From Pseudomonas sp. SCB32 (GTDB lineage: Bacteria; Pseudomonadota; Gammaproteobacteria; Pseudomonadales; Pseudomonadaceae): 64,000 nt of DNA. A model generated the notes under the pieces. It was not told the origin of the DNA. It made no database searches and worked only from the letters and a program-made list of their open reading frames with translations. Where the stretch lies: the NCBI RefSeq assembly GCF_009189165.1, contig NZ_CP045118.1:5394001-5458000 (forward strand), given 5' to 3'. Within the stretch, counting starts at the first letter, position 1; each line of letters starts with the position of its first letter. The translations under genes and the position numbers were made by a program. Below are positions 63,590 to 64,000 of the stretch, one piece after another.

Positions 63590-63881
63590 GGCAAAGTCCT
63601 TAGCATCTCGAAAACGAAGAGGGGTTGGACCCGATTCCGCACCGGGCGTGCCCCAGCGAAACGATCCTGCCGCGCAAGCATGCCGCACCCGGCGGCTCAG
63701 CGCAGCCCATCCTGCGCATGGTGCGCGGTAACGTCGCGAATTACAAAGTGCACGTCGTTTGAACGAAGACACTGTTATTGCCACCAAGGACTGGTAGCAT
63801 AGGGCCATCATTGTGTATCACGGCAGAAACACCTCACCCGCCCGCCCGCCCGCCCACATTACGGACTGATAAAGAAGCGCG

Positions 63882-64000
63882 CCATGAACGAGCTCGACGA
63901 TCCGCCTCTCGACCGCCTCAAGCATCACTTCGCCCAGCGGGTGATCCTCCAGGCCCGCCACCTGCTTGAAGTCTGGCAGCGCCTGTCACGCTCGGAGTGG
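63882..64000 (+). CDS. 5' end of a gcbA-like response-regulator/GGDEF gene (partial)
   Basis: The ATG at 63882 (AAAGAAGCGCGCC) opens a frame that runs to the window edge: MNELDDPPLDRLKHHFAQRV, then ILQARHLLEVWQRL. From memory this resembles the N-terminus of the Pseudomonas diguanylate cyclase GcbA, which lies beside the DUF2333 gene in PAO1. Only 39 codons are present, so the identification rests on position and a short match. Confidence 0.6.

Overview
The window is about 66% GC chromosomal DNA from a Pseudomonas. The codon use, the REP-like palindromes with a GTAGGAGC core, and the set of genes all fit the P. aeruginosa / P. citronellolis / P. nitroreducens group. From memory, the order of the Lrp/EamA pair, thiolase-SDR-AraC, selB-selA-fdhE-fdnIHG, fadH, and speA-SUI1-Nudix-DUF2333 genes matches the PA4783-PA4843 stretch of P. 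aeruginosa PAO1. No database search was possible, so the species is not settled.

Layout. 1-2.0 kb: 5' part of an OPT oligopeptide transporter. 2.3-7.1 kb: taurine/sulfonate scavenging block (tauD, tauC, tauB, tauA and an acyl-CoA-dehydrogenase-like flavoprotein), all minus strand. 7.3-8.8 kb: EamA exporter divergent from an Lrp/AsnC regulator. 9.0-14.4 kb: acyl-CoA module (thiolase, long FabG-type reductase, EF-hand protein, AraC regulator, MaoC hydratase). 14.4-20.9 kb: small housekeeping genes, including a MazG-like/cmoM pair, two DUF4136 lipoproteins around a phosphodiesterase-like lipoprotein with altered metal-ligand positions, a GNAT-DsrE-GcvH-like-VanX operon, and a Gly/Asn/His-rich exported protein. 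21.0-34.7 kb: the tRNA-Sec (selC) integration hot spot, with a frameshifted integrase relic, a parDE pair, an 11.8-kb Pf-type filamentous prophage bounded by a perfect 42-bp direct repeat of the 5' part of selC, and a second RHH/ParE pair. 34.7-44.4 kb: the selenocysteine/formate dehydrogenase-N locus (selB, selA, fdhE, fdnI, fdnH and the selenoprotein gene fdnG with an in-frame UGA and SECIS). 44.5-58.7 kb: fadH, idi, a MATE transporter, an arylamine N-acetyltransferase, a cupin gene interrupted by an in-frame TGA, an FMN reductase, cbpA/cbpM and a MocR-type regulator. 58.9-64.0 kb: speA, SUI1/YciH, Nudix, DUF2333 and the first codons of a gene that resembles gcbA.

How the parts work together. 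selA, selB and the tRNA supply the decoding of UGA in fdnG. FdhE assists maturation of the membrane formate dehydrogenase FdnGHI. The prophage has entered selC so that its own DNA now forms the 5' half and the upstream region of the functional tRNA, while the native upstream region lies 11.8 kb away beside the parE stop codon. The prophage carries a standard Pf backbone (Int, Rep, Zot, minor and major coat proteins, ssDNA-binding protein, excisionase-like and repressor-like genes). At its right end it carries AT-richer cargo: a membrane protein, and a translationally coupled three-gene operon encoding a STAS-like/GHKL-ATPase protein, a DUF4325-type STAS-like protein and a PIN-domain nuclease. 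That cargo is the best candidate for an undescribed system here. Its architecture suggests a partner-switch controlling an RNase, possibly in phage defence or superinfection exclusion, but this is inferred only from architecture.
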